Origin: a filamentous cyanobacterium CCP2
GTDB lineage: Bacteria; Cyanobacteriota; Cyanobacteriia; Elainellales; Elainellaceae
DNA: 44,185 nt
Direction: 5' to 3'
NCBI GenBank assembly: GCA_003003615.1
Contig: PVWD01000016.1
Coordinates: 1-44,185 of the forward strand
This document shows, in pieces, positions 9,286 through 18,051 of the stretch (positions within the stretch are counted from its first letter, which is position 1; each line of letters starts with the position of its first letter). The translations under genes and the position numbers were made by a program. The notes below the pieces were generated by a model that was not told the origin of the DNA, ran no database searches, and worked only from the letters and a program-made list of their open reading frames with translations.

Positions 9286-9345
9286 AATAGTTAGAAAGCC
9301 ACTTACCTATTCACCCCCAAAAACGCAGCAGTAGAGGTAAAAGTT

Positions 9346-9456
9346 ATGGTTAAAATTATCAGCCGAAAATCCCTTGGAATTCATCCTGTCTTTGATATTG
9401 GGGTTGAATCGATCGACCATAACTTTGTTTTAACTAACGGACTCATTGCCTCAAAT
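9346..9456 (+). other. DnaE split intein, C-terminal fragment (Int-C)
   Basis: Thirty-seven residues including the start Met. Block F is VFDIGVESIDHNF and block G is NGLIASN, directly followed by Cys+1 of CFN. The terminal Asn is preceded by Ser rather than the usual His, as is normal for DnaE inteins. One extra residue (ESIDHNF versus ERDHNF) separates it from the well-known Npu sequence. Confidence 0.95.
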
Positions 9457-10692
9457 TGCTTCAACAAATCCCACTCCACCGCCTATGGCTATGTCACCTA
9501 CCAAACCGCTTACTTAAAGGCTAACTATCCCGTTGAATACATGGCGGCCCTCCTCACCGCCAACAGTGGTGATCAAGACAAAGTGCAGAAGTACATTGCC
9601 ACCTGTATCAACATGGGAATCACCGTCGAACCCCCAGACATCAACCGATCGGGCGTAGACTTTACCCCCCTGCAAGACAGCATTTTGTTTGGATTATCCG
9701 CCGTGCGAAACGTAGGGGAAGGGGCGATCGAAAACATCTTAGTTGCTCGTAATGAGGGTGGCAAATTCAAATCTTTGGCGGATTTATGCGATCGCGTTGA
9801 CCCTCGAACCGTGAACCGTCGTGCTTTAGAAGCATTGATTCAGTGCGGGGCAATGGATATGTTTGAATCGAACCGCAACCAGCTCATTCAGGACTTAGAA
9901 CTGGTATTGGAATGGGCCCAGTCTCGTGCGAGAGATCGGGCAGTGGGGCAGGGCAACTTATTTGATATATTGGGCGGAGATGGCGGACTGAACAATCGTT
10001 CCAACGGTTTCGAGAGTGCCCCCAAAGCGGCGCCTGTTGCCGATTTTCCTCCCCAAGAAAAGCTGAAGCTGGAAAAAGAATTGCTGGGCTTTTATATTTC
10101 CGACCATCCACTTAAATCAATCCAACAAGCTGCAAAAGTTCTCGCTCCAATTAACTTAGGAGACTTAGCCGATCAGTCTGACAATACCCTGCTTAGCGCG
10201 ATCGTCATGGTGAACAGCATCAAACCCATCATCACCAAAAAGGGCGATCGGATGGCAATTTTGCAATTGGAAGACTTGACCGGACAGTCCGAGGCCGTGG
10301 TTTTTCCCAAATCCTACGAGCGCGTGAGTGAGCATTTGCAGGTGGATCAACGCTTGATGCTGTGGGGCAAAGTCGATCGCCGGGATGACCGCGTACAGTT
10401 CATCATTGAAGATGCTGAGCCGATCGAAGAAGTGCGAATGGTCATGGTCGAGTTGGAAGCCCATACCGCCAGAGACATCACAAAACAACACTTTTTGCGA
10501 ACCGTATTGCTGGAACAGCGGGGCGACAGCGATAATGGCAAAATTCCCGTTGTAGCAGTGGTTTCTAATCGCGATCGGCGAGAAATTGTCCGCTTGGGGG
10601 CACAGTTCCGCGTACAGGACGACAAAACGGCTGTGAATGCTCTGATTCAGGCAGGATTTCAAGCCAGGGCTTCGCTACTTGCCACAACCTAA
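9346..10692 (+). CDS. dnaE: DNA polymerase III alpha subunit, C-intein fused to C-terminal part
   Basis: A 448-residue precursor: a 37-residue C-terminal split intein followed by 411 residues of DnaE C-extein starting CFNKSHSTAYGYVTYQTAYLK. The extein carries the helix-hairpin-helix region near GLSAVRNVGEGAI and an OB-fold segment near LSAIVMVNSIKPIITKKGDRMAILQLEDLTG, as expected for the C-terminal third of DnaE. The ATG at 9346 has an upstream AGAGG about nine bases away and starts the intein exactly as in other DnaE Int-C proteins. It works only after trans-splicing to the product of 4535-7114. Confidence 0.97.
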   Translation: MVKIISRKSLGIHPVFDIGVESIDHNFVLTNGLIASNCFNKSHSTAYGYVTYQTAYLKANYPVEYMAALLTANSGDQDKVQKYIATCINMGITVEPPDINRSGVDFTPLQDSILFGLSAVRNVGEGAIENILVARNEGGKFKSLADLCDRVDPRTVNRRALEALIQCGAMDMFESNRNQLIQDLELVLEWAQSRARDRAVGQGNLFDILGGDGGLNNRSNGFESAPKAAPVADFPPQEKLKLEKELLGFYISDHPLKSIQQAAKVLAPINLGDLADQSDNTLLSAIVMVNSIKPIITKKGDRMAILQLEDLTGQSEAVVFPKSYERVSEHLQVDQRLMLWGKVDRRDDRVQFIIEDAEPIEEVRMVMVELEAHTARDITKQHFLRTVLLEQRGDSDNGKIPVVAVVSNRDRREIVRLGAQFRVQDDKTAVNALIQAGFQARASLLATT

Positions 10693-10732
10693 CTTTAATT
10701 TTTTGCATGATGCAGTTTGCGTGAAGAAATTG

Positions 10733-10768
10733 AGGACGGGTAAAATGCCCATCCCACAAGAAATTACT
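10733..10768 (+). repeat. partial copy of the foldback repeat
   Basis: GGACGGGTAAAATGCCCATC followed by CCACAAGAAATTAC matches the core and right side of the 95-bp repeat family. The left arm is missing. It lies just after dnaE-C. Confidence 0.5.
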
Positions 10769-10939
10769 TACAGCGATTTTCATTTGGTTAAGCCACACTA
10801 CTCCCTACTCCCCACTCCCACAGCTCAACCTTTACGGACAAATCTTCCTCCCTAAGTAGGATTTTTTGCCCCTTGTCACGGGTTAGCTTAAACTATGGGC
10901 TATGCTGAGCTAGCAAGTGTTTCAAGGGGGTTTGCACGA

Positions 10940-11725
10940 ATGCGATCGTTAAAACAGTTTTTGCAACGGCAACTGCATTTCATTGTGATTGGCGGTTTTT
11001 TGTCAATCCTGCTGATTGCTTGTCAGCCTTTAGCACAGTCCCAAGCCCCCGATGCCTCACCCCCACCAGAAACTTCCTCTGAAACGGTTGATCAAACTGA
11101 AGCCGTCGGCACTTTAGAATTACCTCCCTTACCCTATGCCTTTGATGCCCTGGAACCCTACATTGATGCCGAAACAATGGAGTTACACCACGATCGCCAC
11201 CACGCCGCTTACGTGAATAACTACAATGAAGCGATCACAGACTATCCAGATCTACAAAGTCAGGGCGTAGAAGCATTACTTCGTAATCTTGATGTCATTC
11301 CAGAGGATGTTCGTATTACCATTCGTAATAATGGCGGTGGTCATGTCAATCACAGTATGTTTTGGCAGATTATGAGTCCTGAAGGCGGCGGTGAACCGCA
11401 AGGTCAACTGGCAGAACAAATTAATCAAACATTTGGTAGTTTTGCCGACTTTCAGACTGCCTTTGAAGAAGCAGGAGCCAATCAGTTTGGGAGTGGTTGG
11501 GTATGGCTAGTCTCCAACAACGAAGGCAATTTGCAAATTACCACCACCCTCAACCAGGACAACCCCATCATGCAAGGTGCTTTTCCTATCATGGGAAATG
11601 ATGTGTGGGAACATGCCTATTACCTCAGCTACCGCAACCGTCGTGCCGAATACTTAGATGCTTGGTGGAACGTTGTGAACTGGGAAGAAGTGGGACGACG
11701 TTATGAGCAGGCAGTTCAGGGTTAA
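10940..11725 (+). CDS. sodA: superoxide dismutase, Mn/Fe type, lipoprotein
   Basis: A 261-residue secreted, lipid-anchored superoxide dismutase. The signal peptide ends in a lipobox LIAC about 28 residues from the start. A Ser/Pro-rich linker of ~45 residues comes next, then the SOD domain starts at [16 protein letters not shown]. Metal ligands are visible: His in MELHHDRHH, His in [11 protein letters not shown], and Asp and His in [20 protein letters not shown] and QFGSGWVWL favour a manganese or cambialistic enzyme. The start at 10940 is chosen because AAGGGGG lies nine bases upstream; an in-frame ATG at 10895 has no ribosome site. It detoxifies superoxide outside the cytoplasm, in the periplasm or at the thylakoid lumen face. 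Lipid-anchored or membrane Mn-SODs are known in filamentous cyanobacteria. Confidence 0.9.
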   Translation: MRSLKQFLQRQLHFIVIGGFLSILLIACQPLAQSQAPDASPPPETSSETVDQTEAVGTLELPPLPYAFDALEPYIDAETMELHHDRHHAAYVNNYNEAITDYPDLQSQGVEALLRNLDVIPEDVRITIRNNGGGHVNHSMFWQIMSPEGGGEPQGQLAEQINQTFGSFADFQTAFEEAGANQFGSGWVWLVSNNEGNLQITTTLNQDNPIMQGAFPIMGNDVWEHAYYLSYRNRRAEYLDAWWNVVNWEEVGRRYEQAVQG

Positions 11726-11796
11726 AGAAAGGGTGTCGGGAATGGGGAGTGGGAAGTTGAGACGAAGCAAAATCCAAGATTTTAAGGGATAGCAAG

Positions 11797-13092
11797 ATGA
11801 AACAGAATGCAAACCTGCCATCTGTGCGATCGGGTTTTAGATGGGTTGCCGTCGGACTCAGCCTAATCGGAGTGGTTGCCTGTGCCAGTCCTCCTCCTAA
11901 CACTGTGACAACTGAGCCTAGCCCAACCGAAACCGCTGCCCCGATCGCCCAAGAACCTGCACCGCAAGAGACGGCTCAAACCGCGATCGACTTAGAAAAC
12001 CGAGGAACGGGGGGAGCCTGTCAATTTGTGGAGGGTGGATTTGGCCCTCAAGGTCAGGTCGAAGTTCGGGCGGAAGAGGTGGTGAGTGGGCTAGAAGTGC
12101 CCTGGGGTATCGTTTTCTTAGAAAATGGTGATCTTTTGGTGAGCGAACGCCCCGGACGGCTCCGACTCGTTCAAGACGGGCAACTTCAGCCGAATGCAGT
12201 GGCAACAGTCAATGTTTCAGCCTCCGGTGAGGGCGGCTTACTCGACATTGAAGCCCATCCTGACTTTGCGAACAATCGCCTGTTTTACATCTACTACACT
12301 GCCGATCGCAATGGTGCTGTGGTCAACCTTGTGGAACGCTGGCAACTATCAGAAGACGGGCTATCTGCAACACCCGATCGCGTGATTGTGGACAATATTC
12401 CCGTAGCACGATTCCACAATGGCGGTCGGTTAGAATTTGGCCCAGATGGAATGCTCTATGTCGGAACCGGAGATGCCAGTTCGCCAGACATTTCCCAAGA
12501 CCCCAACAGCTTGGGAGGCAAAATTTTGCGGGTGACACCAGATGGCGAAATTCCCAGCGATAATCCCTTTGGCAATAATCCTGTCTTCATTACCGGGCTT
12601 CGCAACACCCAGGGCTTTGATTGGCTGAATGAATCAACCCTATGGGTAACGGATCATGGCCCCAGTGGAGAACTGGGCGGCCGACGGGGGCAAGATAAAG
12701 TGAGTGTGGCAACTGCCGGAGACAATTTGGGCTGGCCTATCCTCAGAGCGTGCGATTCCCAGGAAGGTTTGATCTCCCCCGCTTTAACCTGGCAGGAAGC
12801 AGTTCCTCCTGGAGGCGCGGCCATTTACACAGGCAGTGCCATCCCAGAATGGCAAGGCGATCTGGTGATTGGTACGCTTGGCTCTGAGCACTTGCACCGC
12901 GTTTCATTTGATCCAGATGCGCCTTACCGAGTGCAAACCCATGAGGTTTATTTTGGGGGGGCAAATAGCCTGGGGCGGATTCGAGAAGTGGTGATGGGCC
13001 CTGATGACGAGCTTTACATTACCACGAGCAACTGTGATGGGCGAGGAGCCTGCCCTGCTGACGGAGACAAAATTTTTCGGATCACCCGTTAG
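11797..13092 (+). CDS. PQQ-dependent sugar dehydrogenase family lipoprotein
   Basis: A 431-residue protein with a lipoprotein signal (GVVAC, Cys29) and a Thr/Pro/Glu-rich spacer. A six-bladed beta-propeller of the soluble glucose/aldose dehydrogenase (YliI/Asd-like) family follows. Family marks are SGLEVPWGIVFLENGDLLVSE, EGGLLDIEAHPDF, RFHNGGRLEFGPDGMLYVGTGD and VTDHGPSGELGGRRGQDKV. It probably oxidises aldose sugars outside the membrane with pyrroloquinoline quinone. PQQ supply cannot be judged here. It follows the sod lipoprotein gene by 71 bp on the same strand. Both encode exported redox lipoproteins. Confidence 0.85.
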   Translation: MKQNANLPSVRSGFRWVAVGLSLIGVVACASPPPNTVTTEPSPTETAAPIAQEPAPQETAQTAIDLENRGTGGACQFVEGGFGPQGQVEVRAEEVVSGLEVPWGIVFLENGDLLVSERPGRLRLVQDGQLQPNAVATVNVSASGEGGLLDIEAHPDFANNRLFYIYYTADRNGAVVNLVERWQLSEDGLSATPDRVIVDNIPVARFHNGGRLEFGPDGMLYVGTGDASSPDISQDPNSLGGKILRVTPDGEIPSDNPFGNNPVFITGLRNTQGFDWLNESTLWVTDHGPSGELGGRRGQDKVSVATAGDNLGWPILRACDSQEGLISPALTWQEAVPPGGAAIYTGSAIPEWQGDLVIGTLGSEHLHRVSFDPDAPYRVQTHEVYFGGANSLGRIREVVMGPDDELYITTSNCDGRGACPADGDKIFRITR

Positions 13093-13143
13093 GAAAGCCG
13101 AACATCAGTTTCTGGCTAATGGAAGTTAAAAAAAGCAATTGAG

Positions 13144-13180
13144 CAATTTGTTTGTGGGATGGACATCTTGACCGGTCTGT
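13144..13180 (-). repeat. partial copy of the foldback repeat
   Basis: On the minus strand GACCGGTCAAGATGTCCATC followed by CCACAAACAAATTG matches the repeat core and right side. It lies between the converging sugar dehydrogenase and haloperoxidase genes. Confidence 0.4.
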
Positions 13181-13189
13181 AGTGCCAAG

Positions 13190-13222
13190 AAAAAAGGAGG
13201 TAGATCTTTCGGTTCTACCTCC
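13190..13222 (-). terminator. rho-independent terminator of the haloperoxidase gene
   Basis: On the minus strand a nine-base stem GGAGGTAGA / TCTACCTCC with a nine-base loop is followed directly by TTTTTT. It lies 38 bp after the stop of the haloperoxidase gene and points the right way for it. Confidence 0.8.
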
Positions 13223-13259
13223 CTCTCGCAGAAGCAAAGAAAAAGTAGGGACAAAAGTT

Positions 13260-14690
13260 TTAATACCGAGGGCCTACGTTCGACAGGTTCAAGCTGTTGT
13301 TGAAGATATCTTCAGCGATCGTGATGCCAAGGGGAACACCACCAATATTGCTTGAAACATCGATGTTGCCTTCTGTATCTCTTGTAAATGCATCAAACTC
13401 CCAATGCACTCCCAGATAGACTCGGCTGGCTCCGTTTTCATCAATCATTTGCCACAAGCCACCGGGAAAACTGCGATCGTGTCTTGGACGTATCGTTCCC
13501 TTGTTATCGATATTGACCCCATTCAATTCGTCTGAAACGAAGGTCAACCCCTCAAACAAGTTGTCGTTGCCGTAGTTTGAAATACCGTAAAACAGACGGG
13601 TAATGTGTAATGCGGCTGCACCAAACGTTGCATGTCCAGAAGGATAGGCCGGGAAAGGCGGCGTAAAGTTCTTCTTGCCAACAGAATTTGTGCTTGGGGC
13701 ACCTAGCGGCAACCAGCCTGGATCAGCCTCTTCCGAAAAAGTACCGCTCATGCCATTCCCCATTCCCGCCGGGCCCAGAGATGGATCAGCCTCGCGAATG
13801 CCAACTACCGGCCGCCAGAGATCGTAAATGTATTTTTGATCCCAGGCTAAGATTCCTGCATCCCCCATTGCCGCATTGACTAAAGCAAACAGCCGAGCAT
13901 TTTGGTCTACGCTGTTATTTCGGCTAATCGCAATTTCTCGGACAATTTGGTTATACAAACGGGGTGGTGTACCCAGTCCTGCTGCACCGTCGTAGCCCCA
14001 GTAGATGCCAATCACCGTCTCTTCAGGAGCCCGGGCTTCCAACGTTGCAGGTAAAGTTCCCATCAGTTCAGGCGCAATTCCCTTACCTCGAACTTGCCGC
14101 AAAGCTGCTAAATATTCAGCACTTTCTAAAGCCGGTGGAGGAGCTAGCTCATGCCGATCGGTGATTGCAAAACCTCTCGATCGCGCACCGTAAAAGGGAG
14201 CATGAAATCCCTGCTCAAAGTTATCTGGGTCAGGACGATGGGCACCAGGAGCCTTGGACACTCCATAACCAACATCGCTAGCATCTGGATCACTCTGCCG
14301 TTTTTCTAGAAGCTTTTGGGCAACTAAAAGACCATAATTTCGACCCGCTTGTAATCCATCTCCTTGTAGCCCAGCTTGGCTATATTTCTCGTCGAAGAAG
14401 AGCCTTTGGCTAGGAAATAAAGTTGTTAAAGTGGTGTATGCTGCTGCCGCTACTGCCGCATCGATCGAGGCTCCTGGTGCAGGTGCAGGCAAGTTTGGCA
14501 GATAAGGAGATAAGTTGACTGGGTTAAGCGGATTCCCCCTCACTCCTGCATAAGCATCATACATTGCTAAATGAACAATGGCTAAGGCACGAGAACTTAA
14601 AGTTGGGCCAGTCTGCTCCCCTTTACCATTTGTATGGCTAATACGATTTGCTTCAAGGGCAACTTCATTCCAATACAGAATGGGATCCAT
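13260..14690 (-). CDS. vanadium-dependent haloperoxidase family protein
   Basis: A 476-residue protein of the vanadium haloperoxidase / PAP2 superfamily. All vanadate-pocket motifs are in order: KYIYDLWRP (Lys286, Arg293: the K-x6-RP motif), PSGH (350-353, acid-base His) and SRVYLGVHWEFD (422-433: SR-x5-H-x3-D). It therefore looks catalytically complete. Such enzymes oxidise halide with H2O2 or act as phosphatases; which applies cannot be read here. The ATG at 14690 is preceded by AAGGAA at good spacing. An open frame runs 108 codons further upstream, but that part includes low-complexity intergenic repeat, so I exclude it. No signal peptide is evident. Confidence 0.88.
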   Translation of the reverse strand: MDPILYWNEVALEANRISHTNGKGEQTGPTLSSRALAIVHLAMYDAYAGVRGNPLNPVNLSPYLPNLPAPAPGASIDAAVAAAAYTTLTTLFPSQRLFFDEKYSQAGLQGDGLQAGRNYGLLVAQKLLEKRQSDPDASDVGYGVSKAPGAHRPDPDNFEQGFHAPFYGARSRGFAITDRHELAPPPALESAEYLAALRQVRGKGIAPELMGTLPATLEARAPEETVIGIYWGYDGAAGLGTPPRLYNQIVREIAISRNNSVDQNARLFALVNAAMGDAGILAWDQKYIYDLWRPVVGIREADPSLGPAGMGNGMSGTFSEEADPGWLPLGAPSTNSVGKKNFTPPFPAYPSGHATFGAAALHITRLFYGISNYGNDNLFEGLTFVSDELNGVNIDNKGTIRPRHDRSFPGGLWQMIDENGASRVYLGVHWEFDAFTRDTEGNIDVSSNIGGVPLGITIAEDIFNNSLNLSNVGPRY

Positions 14691-14948
14691 TTTTATTTCC
14701 TTCAATAACGGAGGTTGTTTTTTACGAGTGCTTATACGGTGGCTCACAAACATCAGAATTTTGATGACCTTAGCCGTGATAAATTTCAGGTTAAAAGCAT
14801 CTTTTGCCTTAGTTGAAGTGAAGCCAAACTGCGGATATTCGTGTTCCATTGACTCGATCGCAAGGCACAGAACCAAGTTATGAGTACCTTGTTTTTCTAA
14901 TATGCGATCGTTGTTCTGGGTCTGCCAGTACCCTTGAGGGGAATGTAT

Positions 14949-14977
14949 GGAGGGAGTGAGGAGTGGGGAGTGGGAAT
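14949..14977 (+). repeat. GGGAGTG-type simple repeat
   Basis: Tandem variations of GGGAGTGAGGAGTGGGGAGT form a short purine-rich run upstream of the haloperoxidase. Similar CCCCACTCCC strings occur near 2850, 10805 and 11740. They look like a genome-wide intergenic simple-sequence family. Confidence 0.5.
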
Positions 14978-15014
14978 TGCTGTTTTTATAGCGGTACTTT
15001 TCTACGTGGCACAT

Positions 15015-15046
15015 AAAAAAGACCTCTGCGTAAAAAACAGAAGTCT
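15015..15046 (-). terminator. rho-independent terminator downstream of cysH
   Basis: On the minus strand AGACTTCTG / CAGAGGTCT form a nine-base stem with one wobble pair, followed by TTTTT. It lies about 165 bp after the cysH stop and is oriented for it. Confidence 0.65.
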
Positions 15047-15211
15047 AGATATGTAACTATTAGGTTTTCAATCAGTTCATCTCATCCATTTCTGAATGAT
15101 TTGCTTAATCTTTTGGTGAATTCGTATTAGTGAGTAGATCACGATTTATCGAATCTATGAGTTAGGTAAGACTCCAATTTTGGCAAATTTACCTAGCTCT
15201 AAACGATTCGC

Positions 15212-15946
15212 TCAGATGTGAATTCCGCACTCTGTTTTGCCTGACCCACGCCAGCGACCGGCCCGTTCATCTTCACCATCGGCAACCTGAGTTGTGATGG
15301 GTTCATCTCCAATGCTGGGATAACCCTGATCGTGCAGCGGATTATAGATCATGTGGTGTTCCGCTACGTAGCCCCAGGTTTGTTTGCGTGTCCAATTTGC
15401 CAAGGGGTTGACCTTGAGTCGTTGCTGCTTGTCTAGCTCAAAAATGGGCATTTCAGCACGGGTAACTGCCTGATCGCGACGGCGACCCGTAATCCAAGCG
15501 ACGGTGTTCAATTCATCTAAACCGCGATTCAGGGGTTCGATCTTTGTTAGATGATGGAATTTTTCAATGTCTTTATCCCAAAGGGCATCGCCGTAGCGAG
15601 CAGCAAATGCTTCACGGGTATCAACCTCTGGCGTTTTATACACCTTCAGATTGAGGTTATACAGTTCCTTGGCTTTAGCAACGAGTTCCAGAGTTTGGGG
15701 GAAGTGATGAAGAGTATCCAAGAAGATAACTGGAACGGGTTGAGCAGGCTGAAGCTGACGATACAAAATGTCTGTAATCATTACATCGTCAACGTTGAAG
15801 GCACTGGTTTGGACGAAGCCAGTGGGAATATTTTCCAAACACCACGCCAAGATTTCTTGAGGGTGAGCCGTTTCAAAGCGTTGGTTTAGCTCGTTTAAAT
15901 CAAAATTCGTGCCCCGACGGACTTGGGCTTCTGTAGAAATCGTCAT
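15212..15946 (-). CDS. cysH: phosphoadenylyl-sulfate reductase
   Basis: A 244-residue PAPS reductase. It reduces PAPS to sulfite with thioredoxin during assimilatory sulfate reduction in the cytoplasm. The PP-loop-like fold is seen in TSAFNVDDVMITDIL and VIFLDTLHHFPQT (about 46-83), with TGRRRDQAVTRA near 153-164. The C-terminal redox Cys sits in KTECGIHI (Cys241). The extra Cys-Cys pairs of the iron-sulfur APS reductases are absent, which favours PAPS as substrate. The ATG follows AGGAGGGG closely. It is a single gene flanked by terminators on both sides. Confidence 0.93.
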   Translation of the reverse strand: MTISTEAQVRRGTNFDLNELNQRFETAHPQEILAWCLENIPTGFVQTSAFNVDDVMITDILYRQLQPAQPVPVIFLDTLHHFPQTLELVAKAKELYNLNLKVYKTPEVDTREAFAARYGDALWDKDIEKFHHLTKIEPLNRGLDELNTVAWITGRRRDQAVTRAEMPIFELDKQQRLKVNPLANWTRKQTWGYVAEHHMIYNPLHDQGYPSIGDEPITTQVADGEDERAGRWRGSGKTECGIHI

Positions 15947-16120
15947 GCCCCTCCTTACTGTTTCAAATCTTTACTCCAATCAAATTCTATCTTGCTAAGT
16001 GACCCAATCGATCACTTTATGTCTCATAACACGATCGGATTTCCGATCATTCCTATTCAACGCAATAAATAAATTTGATATAACCAGGACTACAGGGAGA
16101 ATCTCGTTAGACGATCGAAC

Positions 16121-16146
16121 AAAAATAGGGGCATTGCACTGCCCCT
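16121..16146 (-). terminator. rho-independent terminator of the asd-dapA-rnj operon
   Basis: On the minus strand AGGGGCA / TGCCCCT form a perfect seven-base stem with a six-base loop, followed by ATTTTTG. It lies downstream of rnj, beyond one copy of the foldback repeat. Confidence 0.75.
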
Positions 16147-16179
16147 AAAATTCATCCCTTTATTCAACAAGGCTAAGGT

Positions 16180-16274
16180 TGTGGATTCAATAACCTGTCA
16201 TCATTCTGCTTTGTTAACTGGGCAGGCAAGATGCCCACCCCACAAGAATTTCAGGTTATTAAATTTGTATTCCT
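16180..16274 (+). repeat. dispersed foldback repeat, copy 2
   Basis: This is the clearest copy. The left arm GGATTCAATAACCTG and the right arm CAGGTTATTAAA are near-perfect inverted repeats. They flank the core GGCAAGATGCCCACCCCACA. It lies between the rnj stop and its terminator, so it may be transcribed as part of the rnj 3' end. Confidence 0.8.
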
Positions 16275-16284
16275 GACGATCGAA

Positions 16285-18051
16285 CTAGGAGGCAACTTTG
16301 GCAGACGATCGCCGTCTCGTTCCCACTGTTGGGTTGGCCACAGGTGGCTCCAGAGGAGTCTGTAGCAAAAAGATTAAAGTCGGATTGCTCTGAAGTTCTC
16401 GACGCATTAATCTTCGCAGTTCTGTTTCAATGTCTGCCTGCAACCGCTTCCAATCTAGCTCTGCTAAATTATCCAGGCTGCGGGTTAGTTCGCCCCATCG
16501 ATCGGTAACAACTAGTCCAATGGTTTGAACGATCGCCTTTTCTAACCGCTCTCGATCGATCGAAGTGGCCACACCCCGTAAATGGATTTCTGGCTTCGCA
16601 GTCAGTTCGCCCGTCCAGCCCAACGCTGCCGCAACCGTGACAATGCCATCTTCGGCAAGCTGCTGCCGCTCCTTCAAAACGCGATCGTGGACAATACCAG
16701 AGTGGGACGAATCAACTAGCTCAATGCCAGAGGGCACTTTGTCAATAATTTGAATACTCTCACGGGTCAGTTCCACAACGTCTCCGTTGTTGATGATTAC
16801 CATGTTCTCGGCAGGAACACCCATGCTCTGAGCCGTTTCCGAGTGTTTGACCAACATCCGGTGTTCTCCATGCACAGGCAGGAAGAATTTTGGACGGGTC
16901 AAGGCCAACATCAGCTTTTGGTCTTCCTGAGAGCCATGTCCAGAAACGTGGATGCCTTTATCTCGCCCATAGACAACCTTTGCTCCCTGCATCATCAACT
17001 TATCGATCGTATTGACAACGGCGATCGTGTTGCCTGGAATCGGGTTAGCCGAAAAAACAACCGTATCTCCGGGGCGAATTTTAATCTGGCGATGCTGCTG
17101 GTTCGCAATGCGCGTCATGGCGGCCATTGGCTCACCCTGCGACCCGGTGGAAAGGATCAGGGTTTTCTCTTCTGGAAGTTTGTTCGCCATGTTGAGGGGC
17201 ACAAACAGGTCATCCTCACAATGGATGTAGCCCAACTTCCGAGCATGGGCAATCACATTTAGCATCGAGCGTCCTAAGATTGCAACCGATCGCCCGTGCT
17301 TTTTCGCCAATTGCAGGATGATGTTCACCCGATGCACCGACGAAGCAAAGGTGGTGACTAACAATCGTCCTTTCGCTTCCCCAAAAACGCGATCGAGATT
17401 GGGTAAAACAGACTTTTCAGAAGGCGTAAATCCGGGCACCTCAGAATTAGTCGAATCACTGATCAGGCAAAGCACGCCCTTCTCACCATGATCGGCTAAC
17501 CGTTGGAAGTCCACCTTTTCGCCATCCACCGGGGTATGGTCAATTTTGAAGTCTCCCGTATGAATGATTACGCCAAGCGGAGTGTGAATGGCAACCGAAT
17601 AGCTATCCGCCATGGAGTGGGTATTGCGAATATATTCCACTAAAAAGGACGACCCCACCCGCACCATATCGCGAGGCTGTACCGTGCGGAGTTCAGTGCG
17701 GTCAGAAACACCTGCTTCCTCTAGCTTGTCTTGCAGGAGGGACATGGCCAAGCGAGGGCCATAAATGACAGGAATATCAAACTGCTTCAGGTGGAAGGGA
17801 ATTCCGCCAATGTGGTCTTCATGGCCGTGGGTGACAATCATTCCCTTAATCTTGTGGCGGTTTTCACGCAGGTACGTCATGTCAGGCAAGACAATTTGAA
17901 TGCCGTGCATCCCATCGGTAGGAAAGCCCAAGCCCGCATCCAACAGCACAATTTCATCGTTGTACTCAAAGACGCAGGTATTCTTTCCAATTTCGTGTAG
18001 CCCACCGAGGGGAATAATCTTAATAGAATTTGAGGAACCGTTTTGACTCAT
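16285..18051 (-). CDS. rnj: ribonuclease J
   Basis: A 588-residue metallo-beta-lactamase-type ribonuclease J, an endo- and 5'-exonuclease in RNA maturation and decay. The N-terminal IIPLGGLHEIGKN leads to the zinc-binding VTHGHEDHIGG (HGHEDH at about residues 75-80). The beta-CASP region includes STNSEVPG and SVHR, then HVSGHGSQEDQKLM, PVHGEHRML and the RNase J-specific C-terminal domain. The ATG at 18051 is chosen because AAGGAA lies five bases upstream; a TTG 24 bases further up is less likely. It is the third gene after asd and dapA, an order seen in other cyanobacteria. A 340-bp gap that includes the lost dapA tail separates it from dapA. Confidence 0.95.
   Translation of the reverse strand: MSQNGSSNSIKIIPLGGLHEIGKNTCVFEYNDEIVLLDAGLGFPTDGMHGIQIVLPDMTYLRENRHKIKGMIVTHGHEDHIGGIPFHLKQFDIPVIYGPRLAMSLLQDKLEEAGVSDRTELRTVQPRDMVRVGSSFLVEYIRNTHSMADSYSVAIHTPLGVIIHTGDFKIDHTPVDGEKVDFQRLADHGEKGVLCLISDSTNSEVPGFTPSEKSVLPNLDRVFGEAKGRLLVTTFASSVHRVNIILQLAKKHGRSVAILGRSMLNVIAHARKLGYIHCEDDLFVPLNMANKLPEEKTLILSTGSQGEPMAAMTRIANQQHRQIKIRPGDTVVFSANPIPGNTIAVVNTIDKLMMQGAKVVYGRDKGIHVSGHGSQEDQKLMLALTRPKFFLPVHGEHRMLVKHSETAQSMGVPAENMVIINNGDVVELTRESIQIIDKVPSGIELVDSSHSGIVHDRVLKERQQLAEDGIVTVAAALGWTGELTAKPEIHLRGVATSIDRERLEKAIVQTIGLVVTDRWGELTRSLDNLAELDWKRLQADIETELRRLMRRELQSNPTLIFLLQTPLEPPVANPTVGTRRRSSAKVAS

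Noticed and set aside
7112-9345. Assembly chimera as explanation of the adjacent dnaE halves
   Set aside because: Both intein halves are complete, genes in the gap are intact and co-oriented, and no repeat flanks the joins. It cannot be excluded without read mapping, but nothing in the sequence points to it.
14691-15014. 108-codon N-terminal extension of the haloperoxidase
   Set aside because: It includes translated simple repeat, while a proper ribosome site and the family's usual start lie at 14690.
16750-17262. 170-codon plus-strand frame opposite rnj
   Set aside because: It is antisense to strongly conserved RNase J coding sequence and has no recognisable protein features of its own.
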